Positions 44,031 to 52,066 of a stretch of 64,000 bases of DNA are shown piece after piece. The notes under the pieces are model-generated. The model saw only the letters and a list, made by a program, of their open reading frames with translations. It ran no database searches and was not told the origin of the DNA. Position 1 is the stretch's first letter. Every line of letters begins with the position of its first letter. This stretch comes from Corynebacterium massiliense DSM 45435 (GTDB lineage Bacteria > Actinomycetota > Actinomycetes > Mycobacteriales > Mycobacteriaceae), in contig NZ_CP063189.1 in assembly GCF_028609805.1 (NCBI RefSeq), positions 682,001-746,000 of the forward strand, read 5' to 3'. Position numbers and translations under genes: made by a program.

Positions 44031-44870
44031 CTAGCCCAACCATTCCTCCAGCACCTGGATGACGCCCTGTTCAGTATTCGGCGGGGCGATGCGGTCGGCG
44101 ATGTCTTTCAGCTTCTGGTGGCCGTTGTCCATCGCCACGGCGGTGCCGGCTGCCTGCAGTAGCTCGTAGTCGTTGAGGAAGTCGCCGAAGGCGGCGGTCT
44201 CCTCAATGGCAATGTCGAGCTTGTCCGCCAGGTGGCGCAGCGCGGCGCCCTTGTCTGCGCCCTCGGCCATCACGTCCACCCAAATCTGCCCGGAGACCGC
44301 GATGTTTAGCCCGGTGAGCTCGCGCTCGTAGACCGGCGCGACGTGCTCTTCGGTGCCATCGAAACACAACGTGGCCACCTTCGTGATGGTCTCACTGTCC
44401 GCCACCGCCGCAAGGTCATCGACCTCTTTGAGCGCGTGGTAGTAATTACCCATCTCTTTCCGCGCCGCATCCGACGGCCCCTGAGTGGTAAAGGCGCATT
44501 CCGGCGAGCACAACACGATGTCGTGCGGTGCCGAGATATTAGAGGCGGCAGTGAGGAGGCGGTGGACATCGTCAGGCGCGATCGGCGTGGTGTCGATGAC
44601 TTCGCCGCGGTGGAAGACCACCGTGCCATTCTCGGCGATGAAGGTGGAGGGGACGGCGCCGTTCGTGTCCGCGGAGAACATATCCCGCAGCGTGGCCAGC
44701 TGCCGGCCCGAGGCCGGGGCAATGGCGATGTTGCGGTCCTGCGCCGCGGCAAGCAGGTCCCAGAACTTCTCTGGAATGTTGCCGTCGCCGTCGAGCAGGG
44801 TGCCGTCCATGTCGAGCGCAATAAGCCGCGGGCACTGAGCGGGGGAGCGATGCGCGTGATCACTGGTCAT
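44031..44870 (-). CDS. HAD-superfamily Cof-type phosphatase
   Basis: The 279-residue protein has HAD motif I LIALDMDGTLLD (about 16-27), motif II PASGR, a type IIB cap domain and motif IV FGDFLNDYELLQ. The Cof family dephosphorylates sugar phosphates, FMN or related metabolites; the substrate cannot be read from sequence. Motif IV has F where most relatives have a small residue before LND. Divergent from the enoyl-CoA-hydratase gene with 45 bases between start codons. Confidence 0.88.
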   Translation of the reverse strand: MTSDHAHRSPAQCPRLIALDMDGTLLDGDGNIPEKFWDLLAAAQDRNIAIAPASGRQLATLRDMFSADTNGAVPSTFIAENGTVVFHRGEVIDTTPIAPDDVHRLLTAASNISAPHDIVLCSPECAFTTQGPSDAARKEMGNYYHALKEVDDLAAVADSETITKVATLCFDGTEEHVAPVYERELTGLNIAVSGQIWVDVMAEGADKGAALRHLADKLDIAIEETAAFGDFLNDYELLQAAGTAVAMDNGHQKLKDIADRIAPPNTEQGVIQVLEEWLG

Positions 44871-44915
44871 GGTGAAGCCGAAAAAGTCCTTTCGTGATGT
44901 GGAACACTTGGGTCT

Positions 44916-45965
44916 ATGACTGCAGCAGACGAAAAGCCCGTTATCACTGACGTTCGAAACACTACCGGAGGCATCACCCTCAACCGCCCGCGTGCGCTCA
45001 ACTCACTGAACCCGGAAATGGTCACCATCGTTGCGGACGCGTTGGACGCCTGGCGTGACGATGCCTCCGTCACCCAAATCCTCATCCACTCCGCAAGTGA
45101 GAAAGCCTTCTGCGCCGGCGGCGACGTCCGTTGGGCCCGCGACAAGGAATTGGCGGGCGAGTCCGCGGAGGCCGACGAGTTCTTCGCGGCCGAGTATGCG
45201 ATGAACGAGCAGATCGCGAAGTACCCGAAGCCATTCGTGGCCGTGCTGGACGGCGTGGTCATGGGCGGTGGCGTGGGCATTAGCCTGCACGGCAGCCACC
45301 GCGTGGTCACCGACAAGGCATTTATGGCCATGCCGGAGATGAACATCGGCTTTGTCACCGACGTCGCCGCCGGGTTCGCCGCCCAGCGCGCGGTGGGCAC
45401 CCGGGGCACGGCGTCGCCGGCCGTGGCGAAGTTCTGGGCCATCACCGGCTACCGCCAGTACGCCGCCGACATGCTGTGGACCGGCCTGGCTACCCACTAC
45501 GTGGACGATGCTGAGGCCACCATCCGGGCCATCATCGACCGCGGGGTGGACGCCGCGCTTTACGATGCTGCCCCTGGCGATGCCTCGTCTTCTGACGCTC
45601 CGCTCGCTGCCCTCGCCCCCGTCATCGAAGAGACCTTCTCGCACGCCACCTGGCAGGACATCTCCGCGGCGGTGCGGGAGTGCGGCGACGAGGATTTCAT
45701 CGCGCAGGTAGAAAAGCTCACCGCGCAGGCCGCGCCCGCTTCGCTGGTAGCCGCCGCCGAACTTTTGCGCGCGGAAGAGCAGATGGACGACGTGCGCGAG
45801 GCCCTGGATGCCGAGAAGCGGCTCGGCGAGTACATGCGGCGGCGCCGCGACTTCGCCGAGGGCGTGCGCGCGGTGTTGGTGGACAAGCGGCCGGATGCGG
45901 ACTTCGACCCGTCACGTACCGATGCCGTCGACCCCAGCGAGTTCCGCGCCGCGCTAGGGGTGTAG
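44916..45965 (+). CDS. enoyl-CoA hydratase/3-hydroxyisobutyryl-CoA hydrolase family enzyme
   Basis: The 349-residue crotonase-fold enzyme has the HIBYL-CoA hydrolase layout. ITLNRPRALNSLNPEM forms the acyl-CoA pocket, FCAGGDVRW and VMGGGVGISLHGSHR the oxyanion hole, and AMPEMNIGFVTDVAA follows where the hydrolase branch has a Glu and Asp. The extra 100 residues at the C terminus fit the hydrolase branch of valine breakdown rather than a simple hydratase. AACACT seven bases before the ATG is a weak -10. No other valine-catabolism gene adjoins. Confidence 0.85.
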   Translation: MTAADEKPVITDVRNTTGGITLNRPRALNSLNPEMVTIVADALDAWRDDASVTQILIHSASEKAFCAGGDVRWARDKELAGESAEADEFFAAEYAMNEQIAKYPKPFVAVLDGVVMGGGVGISLHGSHRVVTDKAFMAMPEMNIGFVTDVAAGFAAQRAVGTRGTASPAVAKFWAITGYRQYAADMLWTGLATHYVDDAEATIRAIIDRGVDAALYDAAPGDASSSDAPLAALAPVIEETFSHATWQDISAAVRECGDEDFIAQVEKLTAQAAPASLVAAAELLRAEEQMDDVREALDAEKRLGEYMRRRRDFAEGVRAVLVDKRPDADFDPSRTDAVDPSEFRAALGV

Positions 45966-45993
45966 CGGGCAGGCAGCCTGCGTGTGTCTCGCG

Positions 45994-46014
45994 ACGCCAG
46001 CGTGTGGCGCTTAC
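45994..46014 (+). terminator. hairpin after the crotonase-family gene
   Basis: CGCCA and TGGCG arms around GCGTG, about 30 bases after the stop at 45963-45965. No long T-run follows, so it is a weak terminator candidate. Confidence 0.35.
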
Positions 46015-46027
46015 CTCTGAATTAATT

Positions 46028-46044
46028 CGAACCGATCGGTCTAC
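46028..46044. promoter_or_regulatory. TetR-type operator, distal copy
   Basis: CGAACCGATCGGTCTAC contains the palindrome ACCGATCGGT. The exact reverse complement of all 17 bases recurs at 46149-46165. Both lie upstream of the symporter gene. Confidence 0.55.
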
Positions 46045-46148
46045 TTGCGGCGAACCTGCACGTTCGCCGGCACGTCCCGCTTTGTGTCTTAGCTGGAATA
46101 ATTCTAGGATGTAGATGTTTCATCAAGTGGAATGTGAAAATCATAAAG

Positions 46149-46165
46149 GTAGACCGATCGGTTCG
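46149..46165. promoter_or_regulatory. TetR-type operator, proximal copy
   Basis: GTAGACCGATCGGTTCG is the reverse complement of the distal copy, 52 bases before the symporter ATG and 121 bases centre to centre from the other. Spacing close to 11.5 helical turns would suit co-operative binding or looping. Confidence 0.55.
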
Positions 46166-46216
46166 CTCATGGGTGCGGACTATCGGCCACTTACTGGTTT
46201 ATAGAAAGTGGGGACA

Positions 46217-47686
46217 ATGTCCGCTCCAGAAACATCCGCCGCGCCCGCGCGCGGGCGGCAGCGCGAGGAGGCCGCGCCGAAGAAGTCCGGCCTTCCCGGC
46301 TGGGCCACCGGCTTCGGCGCCCAGGTTATCGCGGGTCTCATCATCGGCCTCGTCTTGGGCTTTGTCGCCCGCATGGACGGCTTTGACTGGCTGGCCACCG
46401 CCATGACCGGGATTGGCGATACCTACATTCAGCTCCTCAAGGTCATGATCCCGCCGCTGGTCTTTACTGCCGTGGTCACCTCCGTGGCCAACCTGCGCAA
46501 GGTCACCAACGCGGCCCGGCTGGCTATCTCCACGCTGGTGTGGTTCGCCATCACCGCGTTCTTCTCGGTGCTCGCCGGCGTCGTGGCCGCCGAGGTGCTC
46601 CGCCCGGGTGCTGGCACCAGCATCGATCCGTCGACGGCCGCCGCGCCGACCCACACCGGTTCTTGGATGGGCTTCTTGCAGTCCATTGTCCCGGCCAACA
46701 TCATCGGTCTCACCGGTAAGTTCGACCCGGAAGAGCTGACCGTCGGCCTGACCTTCAACGTCCTGCAGATCTTGGTCATTTCCCTGGCCATCGGCGTCGC
46801 CGCGGTCAAGGCGGGCCGCGCGGCCGAGCCGTTCCTGCGGTTTACCGAGTCCTTCCTCAAGGTCATCCAGACCGTTCTGTGGTGGATCATCCGCTTGGCG
46901 CCGATTGGTACGGCGGCGCTCATCGGCAAGGCCGTGGCCACTTACGGTTGGGAAGCACTCGGCTCGCTGGGCAAGTTCGTGCTCGCCATCTACGTGGGCC
47001 TCGCACTGGTGCTGTTCGTCATCTACCCGCTGACCGCACTGTTCAACGGCATCCCGGTCGCCGGTTTCGCCCGCCGCGTGTGGCCGGTGTTCTCCCTGGG
47101 GTTTGTGTCCCGCTCCTCGATGGGCGTCATGCCGGTCACTCAGCGCGTGACCGAGAAGTCCATGGGTGTGCCGAAGGAGTACGCGTCCTTCTCCATCCCG
47201 CTGGGCGCGGCCACCAAGATGGACGGCTGCGCGTCGGTCTACCCGGCCGTTGCCGCTATCTTCGTCGCGCAGTTCTACGGCATTGAGCTGTCGTTTACGC
47301 AGTACCTGCTCATCGTGTTCGTCTCCGTCATTGGCTCCGCCGCCACGGCGGGCACCACCGGCGCGACGGTCATGCTCACACTGACGCTGTCCACGCTGGG
47401 CCTGCCGCTCGAGGGTGTGGGCCTGCTGCTGGCCACCGAGCCGATCATCGACATGGGCCGCACCGCGGTCAACGTCACCGGCCAGTCCCTGGTCGCCACC
47501 GTGGTAGCCAAGCGCGCCGGCATCCAAGACCAAGAGATGTGGGACCGGGCCGCCGGCGGCGTCAACGTTCTCGAGCCGTCGAAGCTGCGTGACGATGCCG
47601 AACGCGAAGCTACCGAACGCGAAGCTACCGACCGCGGAGCTGTCGACCGCGAGTCCGCCGACTCTGACCTCGTCTCCGCGCGCTAG
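46217..47686 (+). CDS. DAACS-family dicarboxylate/amino acid:cation symporter
   Basis: The 489-residue carrier has eight transmembrane helices and two re-entrant loops. Family motifs: the serine-rich SRSSMGVMPVTQR loop, GAATKMDGCASVYPAVAAIF, the GSAATAGTTGATVML segment and DMGRTAVNVTGQSL (NMDGT and DRxRTxxNVxGD equivalents). KMDG and D-x-G-R-T show small changes from GltP. Substrate is probably a C4-dicarboxylate, glutamate or serine/threonine. The acidic C-terminal tail repeats EATEREATDRGAVDRE. Two copies of a TetR-type operator upstream suggest ligand-induced expression. No repressor gene adjoins. Confidence 0.88.
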   Translation: MSAPETSAAPARGRQREEAAPKKSGLPGWATGFGAQVIAGLIIGLVLGFVARMDGFDWLATAMTGIGDTYIQLLKVMIPPLVFTAVVTSVANLRKVTNAARLAISTLVWFAITAFFSVLAGVVAAEVLRPGAGTSIDPSTAAAPTHTGSWMGFLQSIVPANIIGLTGKFDPEELTVGLTFNVLQILVISLAIGVAAVKAGRAAEPFLRFTESFLKVIQTVLWWIIRLAPIGTAALIGKAVATYGWEALGSLGKFVLAIYVGLALVLFVIYPLTALFNGIPVAGFARRVWPVFSLGFVSRSSMGVMPVTQRVTEKSMGVPKEYASFSIPLGAATKMDGCASVYPAVAAIFVAQFYGIELSFTQYLLIVFVSVIGSAATAGTTGATVMLTLTLSTLGLPLEGVGLLLATEPIIDMGRTAVNVTGQSLVATVVAKRAGIQDQEMWDRAAGGVNVLEPSKLRDDAEREATEREATDRGAVDRESADSDLVSAR

Positions 47687-47717
47687 GCATCGCGCCCTCC
47701 AAGCGCGCCCTACAACC

Positions 47718-47768
47718 CAAAAGCTCCCGACCTCGCCGAAACAATCTGGCGGGGGAGGGAGCTTTGTC
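47718..47768. terminator. bidirectional intrinsic terminator
   Basis: AAAGCTCCC (47720-47728) pairs with GGGAGCTTT (47757-47765), with an inner CCTCGCC/GGCGGGG pairing. It lies between the convergent symporter and sqdX genes. Confidence 0.8.
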
Positions 47769-47812
47769 CGTTTTGCGGTGAGCCCCTGCGATTCACACCG
47801 CGGGTGGGTCCG

Positions 47813-48961
47813 CTAACCGCGGTGTAAGGGGGCGTCGAGGGCTTCCTGGTAGGCATCGACAAGCGCGAGCGTCGACTCGCGCCACGAGAACTTTTCGGCC
47901 TCGGCGCGGGCGGCGCGGCCCATCGAAAAGCGGCGGTCCCGGTCGAGCAATATCTCCGTGAGCGCGTCGGCCCAGGCCTGGTCGTCGGCGTCCTCGTCGA
48001 CGAGGAGGCCGGTCTCGCCGTCGTCGATGACGAACGGGATGCCGCCGGCGCGGGTGCCCACCACGGGCACGCCCGACGCGAACGACTCGAGGGCCACCAG
48101 GCCCAGCGTCTCGGTCGCTGACGGGAACGCGAACACGTCGCCGCTGGCGAACGCCGCTGCGAGCTCGTCGCCGGACAGGTACCCGGTAAACACGGCGTCC
48201 TCGCTCTGGTCCGCGAAGTCCTGCTGGATCTGCTCAAAGTGCGGGCCCGCGCCCACCAGCGCCAGGCGGGCTGCCGGGACCTCCTCGCGCACCAGCTGCA
48301 TGACGTGGGCGAGCCGGTCGAGGTCCTTTTCTTTGGAAATGCGCCCGATGTAGGTCACCAGCGGCGCGTCCGGGTGGCCGCCGGTGAGGCGCTCGCGCAT
48401 CTCGCGGGTGGCCTGGTCGGGGCGGTAGAGCGCGGTATCCACCGCCTTGGGCCACAGCTTCACGTTGGGGAATCCGAGCCCGCGCGCCTTGTCCACCATC
48501 GGCGCCGACGTGCACAGGTTCACCGACGCGCGCCCGTGCAGGTAGCCCAAAGCCTTCTCCGCAAGCGGGCGCACCCAGCCGATGCCCAACGCGTCGGTGT
48601 ATTCCGGGATATTCGTGTGGAAGCTGCACACCAGCGGGTACGCGTCCCACTGGGCAAGCAAGACGCCATACGCGCTGGTCCAGATCGGGTTCACCGCGTG
48701 CACGACGTCCGGGTCGAACTCGCGCAGCTTCGCCACCATGCGCGGATCGGGCAGGCCCCACTTGATCTCCGGGTAGACGTTGAGTGACAGCGACGGGATC
48801 TTGTAGACCTCAAAGCCCGCGTACGTCTCCGGCGGGGTGCCGGGGGCGAAGATGAGCACCTCGTGGCCGAGCTCGGCAAGCTGGTCCAGGGTGCGCGTCA
48901 CGCGGGTGACCACGCCGTCGATTTTGGGCAGGAAGACTTCGGTGAATAAGGCGATGCGCAC
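47813..48961 (-). CDS. sqdX: GT4 glycosyltransferase, sulfoquinovosyltransferase (SqdX)-like
   Basis: The 382-residue GT-B enzyme opens with FLPKIDGVVTR (10-20) and has SVNLCTS (146-152), both characteristic of SqdX/SQD2, which transfers sulfoquinovose from UDP-sulfoquinovose to diacylglycerol. SATETLGLVALESFASG is the usual GT4 donor-site E-x7-E region. The MgtA/PimB-type mannosyl- and glucosyltransferases of actinobacteria are close relatives, so the sugar is argued mostly from the upstream UDP-sulfoquinovose synthase gene 12 bases away in the same operon. It probably acts at the inner face of the membrane. Confidence 0.75.
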   Translation of the reverse strand: MRIALFTEVFLPKIDGVVTRVTRTLDQLAELGHEVLIFAPGTPPETYAGFEVYKIPSLSLNVYPEIKWGLPDPRMVAKLREFDPDVVHAVNPIWTSAYGVLLAQWDAYPLVCSFHTNIPEYTDALGIGWVRPLAEKALGYLHGRASVNLCTSAPMVDKARGLGFPNVKLWPKAVDTALYRPDQATREMRERLTGGHPDAPLVTYIGRISKEKDLDRLAHVMQLVREEVPAARLALVGAGPHFEQIQQDFADQSEDAVFTGYLSGDELAAAFASGDVFAFPSATETLGLVALESFASGVPVVGTRAGGIPFVIDDGETGLLVDEDADDQAWADALTEILLDRDRRFSMGRAARAEAEKFSWRESTLALVDAYQEALDAPLHRG

Positions 48962-48973
48962 GTGCGGGTACCT

Positions 48974-50182
48974 TTATTTCGCCTCGGAGTCCGGCACACC
49001 CGCCGCCTGGTTCTGCGTCCACAGCGACTGCGCCGGGATCTTGGAGCGGTCCGCGCGGTCGGCGTAGCGCTTGGCCACGTGCTCGACCTCCTGCAACAGG
49101 CCCTCGGACAGGGTGGTCGGCTCCAAGCCCAGATCCAGGAACGTCGTGTTCGACGCGTAGAGCTCGTTTTCCGCCGACTCCTTGCGCGGGTTGGGCACGT
49201 AGGCGACCTCGGCGCCGGAGAACTTCGCCACCATCTCCGCCAAGTCGCGCACGCGGTGCGTTTCGGTCATCTGGTTGAAGATCTTGACTCGGTCGCCGCG
49301 CTCCGGCGGGTTCTTGAGTGCGATTTCCACGCACTTGGCCATATCCGAGATGTGGATGAACGCGCGGGTCTGCCCGCCGGTGCCGTGCACGGTCAGCGGG
49401 TAGCCCACGCCGGCCTGCATCAGAAAGCGGTTGAGCACGGTGCCGTAGTCGCCGTCGTAGTCGAAGCGGTTGATGAGCCGCTCGTCCTTCGCGGTCTGCT
49501 CCGTGAACGTGCCCCACACGATGCCTTGGTGCAGGTCCGTGACCCGCAGCTCGTCGTTCTTGGCGTAGTAGGCGAACAGGTGCTGATCCAGCACCTTTGT
49601 CATGTGGTACACCGAGCCCGGGTTGGAGGGGTAGAGGATGGATTGCTCGATGCGCTCGCCCTTATCCGTCGGCACCTCGACGTCGAGGTAGCCCTCGGGG
49701 ATTTCCATGCCGGCGGTGCCGTAGCCGTACACGCCCATCGTCCCTAAATGCACGACGTGGATGTCCTGGCCGGACTCAACAATCGCGGCGAGCAGGTTGT
49801 GGGTGGCGTTGACGTTGTTGTCCACCGTGTAGCGCTTGGTGCGCGAGGACTTCATCGAATACGGCGCGGCGCGCTGTTCGGCGAAGTGGATGACGGCGTC
49901 GGGGCGTTCATCGATAAGAAACTGCAGCAGCCCGTCGTAGTCCTGGGCGACATCGATGTTGCGGAACCCGATGGTCTTGCCGGTTAGTTCCTGCCACGCC
50001 GCAATGCGCTTTTCGATGCCCGCAATCGGCGTCAGCGACTCCGCTCCCAGCTCCTTATCGATGGCCCTGCGGCTGAGGTTATCCACGATAACCACGTCGT
50101 TTCCGTGATCGGATAAGTGGAGTGAAGCCGGCCAACCGCAAAAACCATCGCCGCCAAGAACCGCAACTTTCACTGAAGACAA
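48974..50182 (-). CDS. sqdB: UDP-sulfoquinovose synthase (SQD1/SqdB) family
   Basis: The 402-residue short-chain-dehydrogenase-fold enzyme closely follows plant SQD1. GGDGFCGWPASLHLS (10-24) is the NAD loop, followed by DNLSRR and ESLTPIA. Then come HFAEQRAAPYSM, GTMGVYG with the catalytic Thr at 148, and YHMTK with Y192 and K196. It would form UDP-sulfoquinovose from UDP-glucose and sulfite with bound NAD. All catalytic positions I can recall are retained. It is the first gene of the sqdB-sqdX operon. GAAAGG precedes the ATG on the minus strand. Confidence 0.88.
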   Translation of the reverse strand: MSSVKVAVLGGDGFCGWPASLHLSDHGNDVVIVDNLSRRAIDKELGAESLTPIAGIEKRIAAWQELTGKTIGFRNIDVAQDYDGLLQFLIDERPDAVIHFAEQRAAPYSMKSSRTKRYTVDNNVNATHNLLAAIVESGQDIHVVHLGTMGVYGYGTAGMEIPEGYLDVEVPTDKGERIEQSILYPSNPGSVYHMTKVLDQHLFAYYAKNDELRVTDLHQGIVWGTFTEQTAKDERLINRFDYDGDYGTVLNRFLMQAGVGYPLTVHGTGGQTRAFIHISDMAKCVEIALKNPPERGDRVKIFNQMTETHRVRDLAEMVAKFSGAEVAYVPNPRKESAENELYASNTTFLDLGLEPTTLSEGLLQEVEHVAKRYADRADRSKIPAQSLWTQNQAAGVPDSEAK

Positions 50183-50237
50183 CCTTTCTAACCGCTTACT
50201 GTGACGACGCTGAGCGTCGAACCTCCCCTACACGGTA

Positions 50238-50301
50238 CTCGGCCCGTCCGGCTCCCGCCGTATGAAATCGGTTAACGCGAGATGACATCTCACGGGCCGA
50301 G
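50238..50301. promoter_or_regulatory. dyad elements between sqdB and the DASS transporter
   Basis: CTCGGCCCGT (50238-50247) and ACGGGCCGAG (50292-50301) are perfect inverted arms. The 13-base GAGATGACATCTC, symmetric about its central A, lies at 50279-50291 just inside the right arm. The region holds the divergent promoters of both operons; a repressor site or leader hairpin is plausible. Confidence 0.4.
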
Positions 50302-50469
50302 CCGGGTGCGGCGGTGCCGCAGGGGTGCCGCAGCCTCGGCGCCGGCGCTGACCTTCCTACCGAGAGATATGTCATAGACCGGAAATTTCCAGCTCATGAG
50401 GTTAAAAGGTAACGTTTTTCGTAGTAAAGCCAAGAACTTTTCAACTAATGGGCAGGAAGTGTGCGGGCA

Positions 50470-52023
50470 GTGTCGACATCGCCAAGCTCGAATGCCGTAA
50501 AAGCAACAACCCAAGGTTCCGGTTCCGGGGCCGGCGCCGACAACGACAGCGCGCCCGAGAAGCGCAAGAACAAGAAGACCGGCAAGATCGTCGCCTTCTT
50601 CCTGGCGTTCGCGGCGCTCGCGGCCGTTTTGTTCCTGCCGATGGACACCCTCGACCGCCCCGGCCAGATCGCGCTGGCGATGCTCGCCTTCGCCGTCATC
50701 ATGTGGGTCTCCGAGGCGGTAACCTACCCGGTCAGCTCCGTGCTCATCCTGGGGCTTATTTCCCTGCTGCTCGGGTTTAGCCCCGACCCGGACAAACCGG
50801 GCGAGCTCATCGGCACCAGCGCGGCGTTGAAGACGGCGATGTCGGGCTTTTCGTCATCGGCAGTCGCGCTCGTGGCGGCCGCGCTCGCGCTGGCCACCGC
50901 CATGCAGGCGACCGGGCTGCACCAGCGGCTCGCGCTCTACGTGCTCAAGTTCGCCGGCGAGAAGACCTCGCGCATCGTCGTCGGCTCGATTGTCATCTCT
51001 ATCATCCTGGCGTTTTTCGTACCGTCCGCCACGGCCCGCGCCGGCGCCGTCGTGCCCATCCTGCTCGGCATGGTCGCCGCCTTCGGCCTGTCGGTGAACT
51101 CGAAGCTGTCCGCACTGCTCATCATCACCGCGACGCAGGCGGTGTCCATCTGGAACGTCGGCATCAAGACCGCGGCCGCGCAGAACCTCGTCGCCGTCGG
51201 CTTCATCGAGGACCAAATGGGCCAAAGCGTGTCCTGGGGCCAGTGGTTCCTGTGGGCGGCGCCGTGGTCGGTGGTCATGTCCATCGCGCTGTATTTCATC
51301 ATGCGCGCGGCCATCAAGCCGGAGGCCGAGTCCATCGCCGGCGGCCGCGAGCTGGTTAGCGAAAAGCTGCGCGAGATGGGCCCGATGAGCGGGGAGGAAA
51401 AGCGTCTGACCGCCATCGCGGTCGTGCTGCTCGCGTTCTGGGCTACCGAGGGCGTACTGCACCCGATCGACTCGTCGGTCATCACCATCGTCGCGGTCGG
51501 CTTCATGCTCCTGCCGGGCATTGGCGTGATGGACTGGAAGTACGCACAAAACCACATCAACTGGGGCACGCTCATCGTCTTCGCCGTGGGTATCTCGCTG
51601 GGGTCGTTCCTGCTCAACACCGGCGCGGCCGCGTGGCTGTCCGAAAAGACCTTCGGTGCGCTGGGGCTGGCTAGCTTGCCGATGCTCGCCACCATCGCCA
51701 TCGTCGCCCTCTTCAACATCCTCATCCACCTGGGTTTTGCCTCGGCGACCTCGCTGGCGTCCGCGCTTATCCCGGTGTTTATCGCGCTGGCCAGCACCCT
51801 GGACGCGCCGAACGGCGGCATCGGTTTCGTCATCATCCAGCAGTTCGTCATCTGCTTCGGCTTCCTGCTGCCGGTCTCCGCGCCGCAGAACATGCTCGCC
51901 TACGGCACCGGTGCGTTCACCACGAAGCAGTTTTTGAAGACGGGCATTCCGCTCACCGTCGTGGGCTACCTTCTGGTGCTTGTGCTTTCCGCGACGTACT
52001 GGCACTGGATCGGCCTGGTGTAG
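50470..52023 (+). CDS. DASS/SLC13-family anion:sodium symporter
   Basis: The 517-residue carrier has a polar Ser/Lys-rich N terminus and about 11-12 transmembrane helices. SATARAGAVVPILLG and the C-terminal PVSAPQNMLAYGTGAF are the paired SNT-like motifs that bind sodium and carboxylate or sulfate. Family substrates are di- and tricarboxylates, and sulfate in some members. I chose GTG at 50470 because AGGAAG ends ten bases upstream; GTG at 50461 would leave one base. Divergent from sqdB, so sulfate or sulfite supply to sulfolipid synthesis is a conceivable but unproven link. Confidence 0.85.
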   Translation: MSTSPSSNAVKATTQGSGSGAGADNDSAPEKRKNKKTGKIVAFFLAFAALAAVLFLPMDTLDRPGQIALAMLAFAVIMWVSEAVTYPVSSVLILGLISLLLGFSPDPDKPGELIGTSAALKTAMSGFSSSAVALVAAALALATAMQATGLHQRLALYVLKFAGEKTSRIVVGSIVISIILAFFVPSATARAGAVVPILLGMVAAFGLSVNSKLSALLIITATQAVSIWNVGIKTAAAQNLVAVGFIEDQMGQSVSWGQWFLWAAPWSVVMSIALYFIMRAAIKPEAESIAGGRELVSEKLREMGPMSGEEKRLTAIAVVLLAFWATEGVLHPIDSSVITIVAVGFMLLPGIGVMDWKYAQNHINWGTLIVFAVGISLGSFLLNTGAAAWLSEKTFGALGLASLPMLATIAIVALFNILIHLGFASATSLASALIPVFIALASTLDAPNGGIGFVIIQQFVICFGFLLPVSAPQNMLAYGTGAFTTKQFLKTGIPLTVVGYLLVLVLSATYWHWIGLV

Positions 52024-52066
52024 CCGCGGCCTGGTGTAGGCGCGGTCTGGTCTAGGCTAAGGCGGC

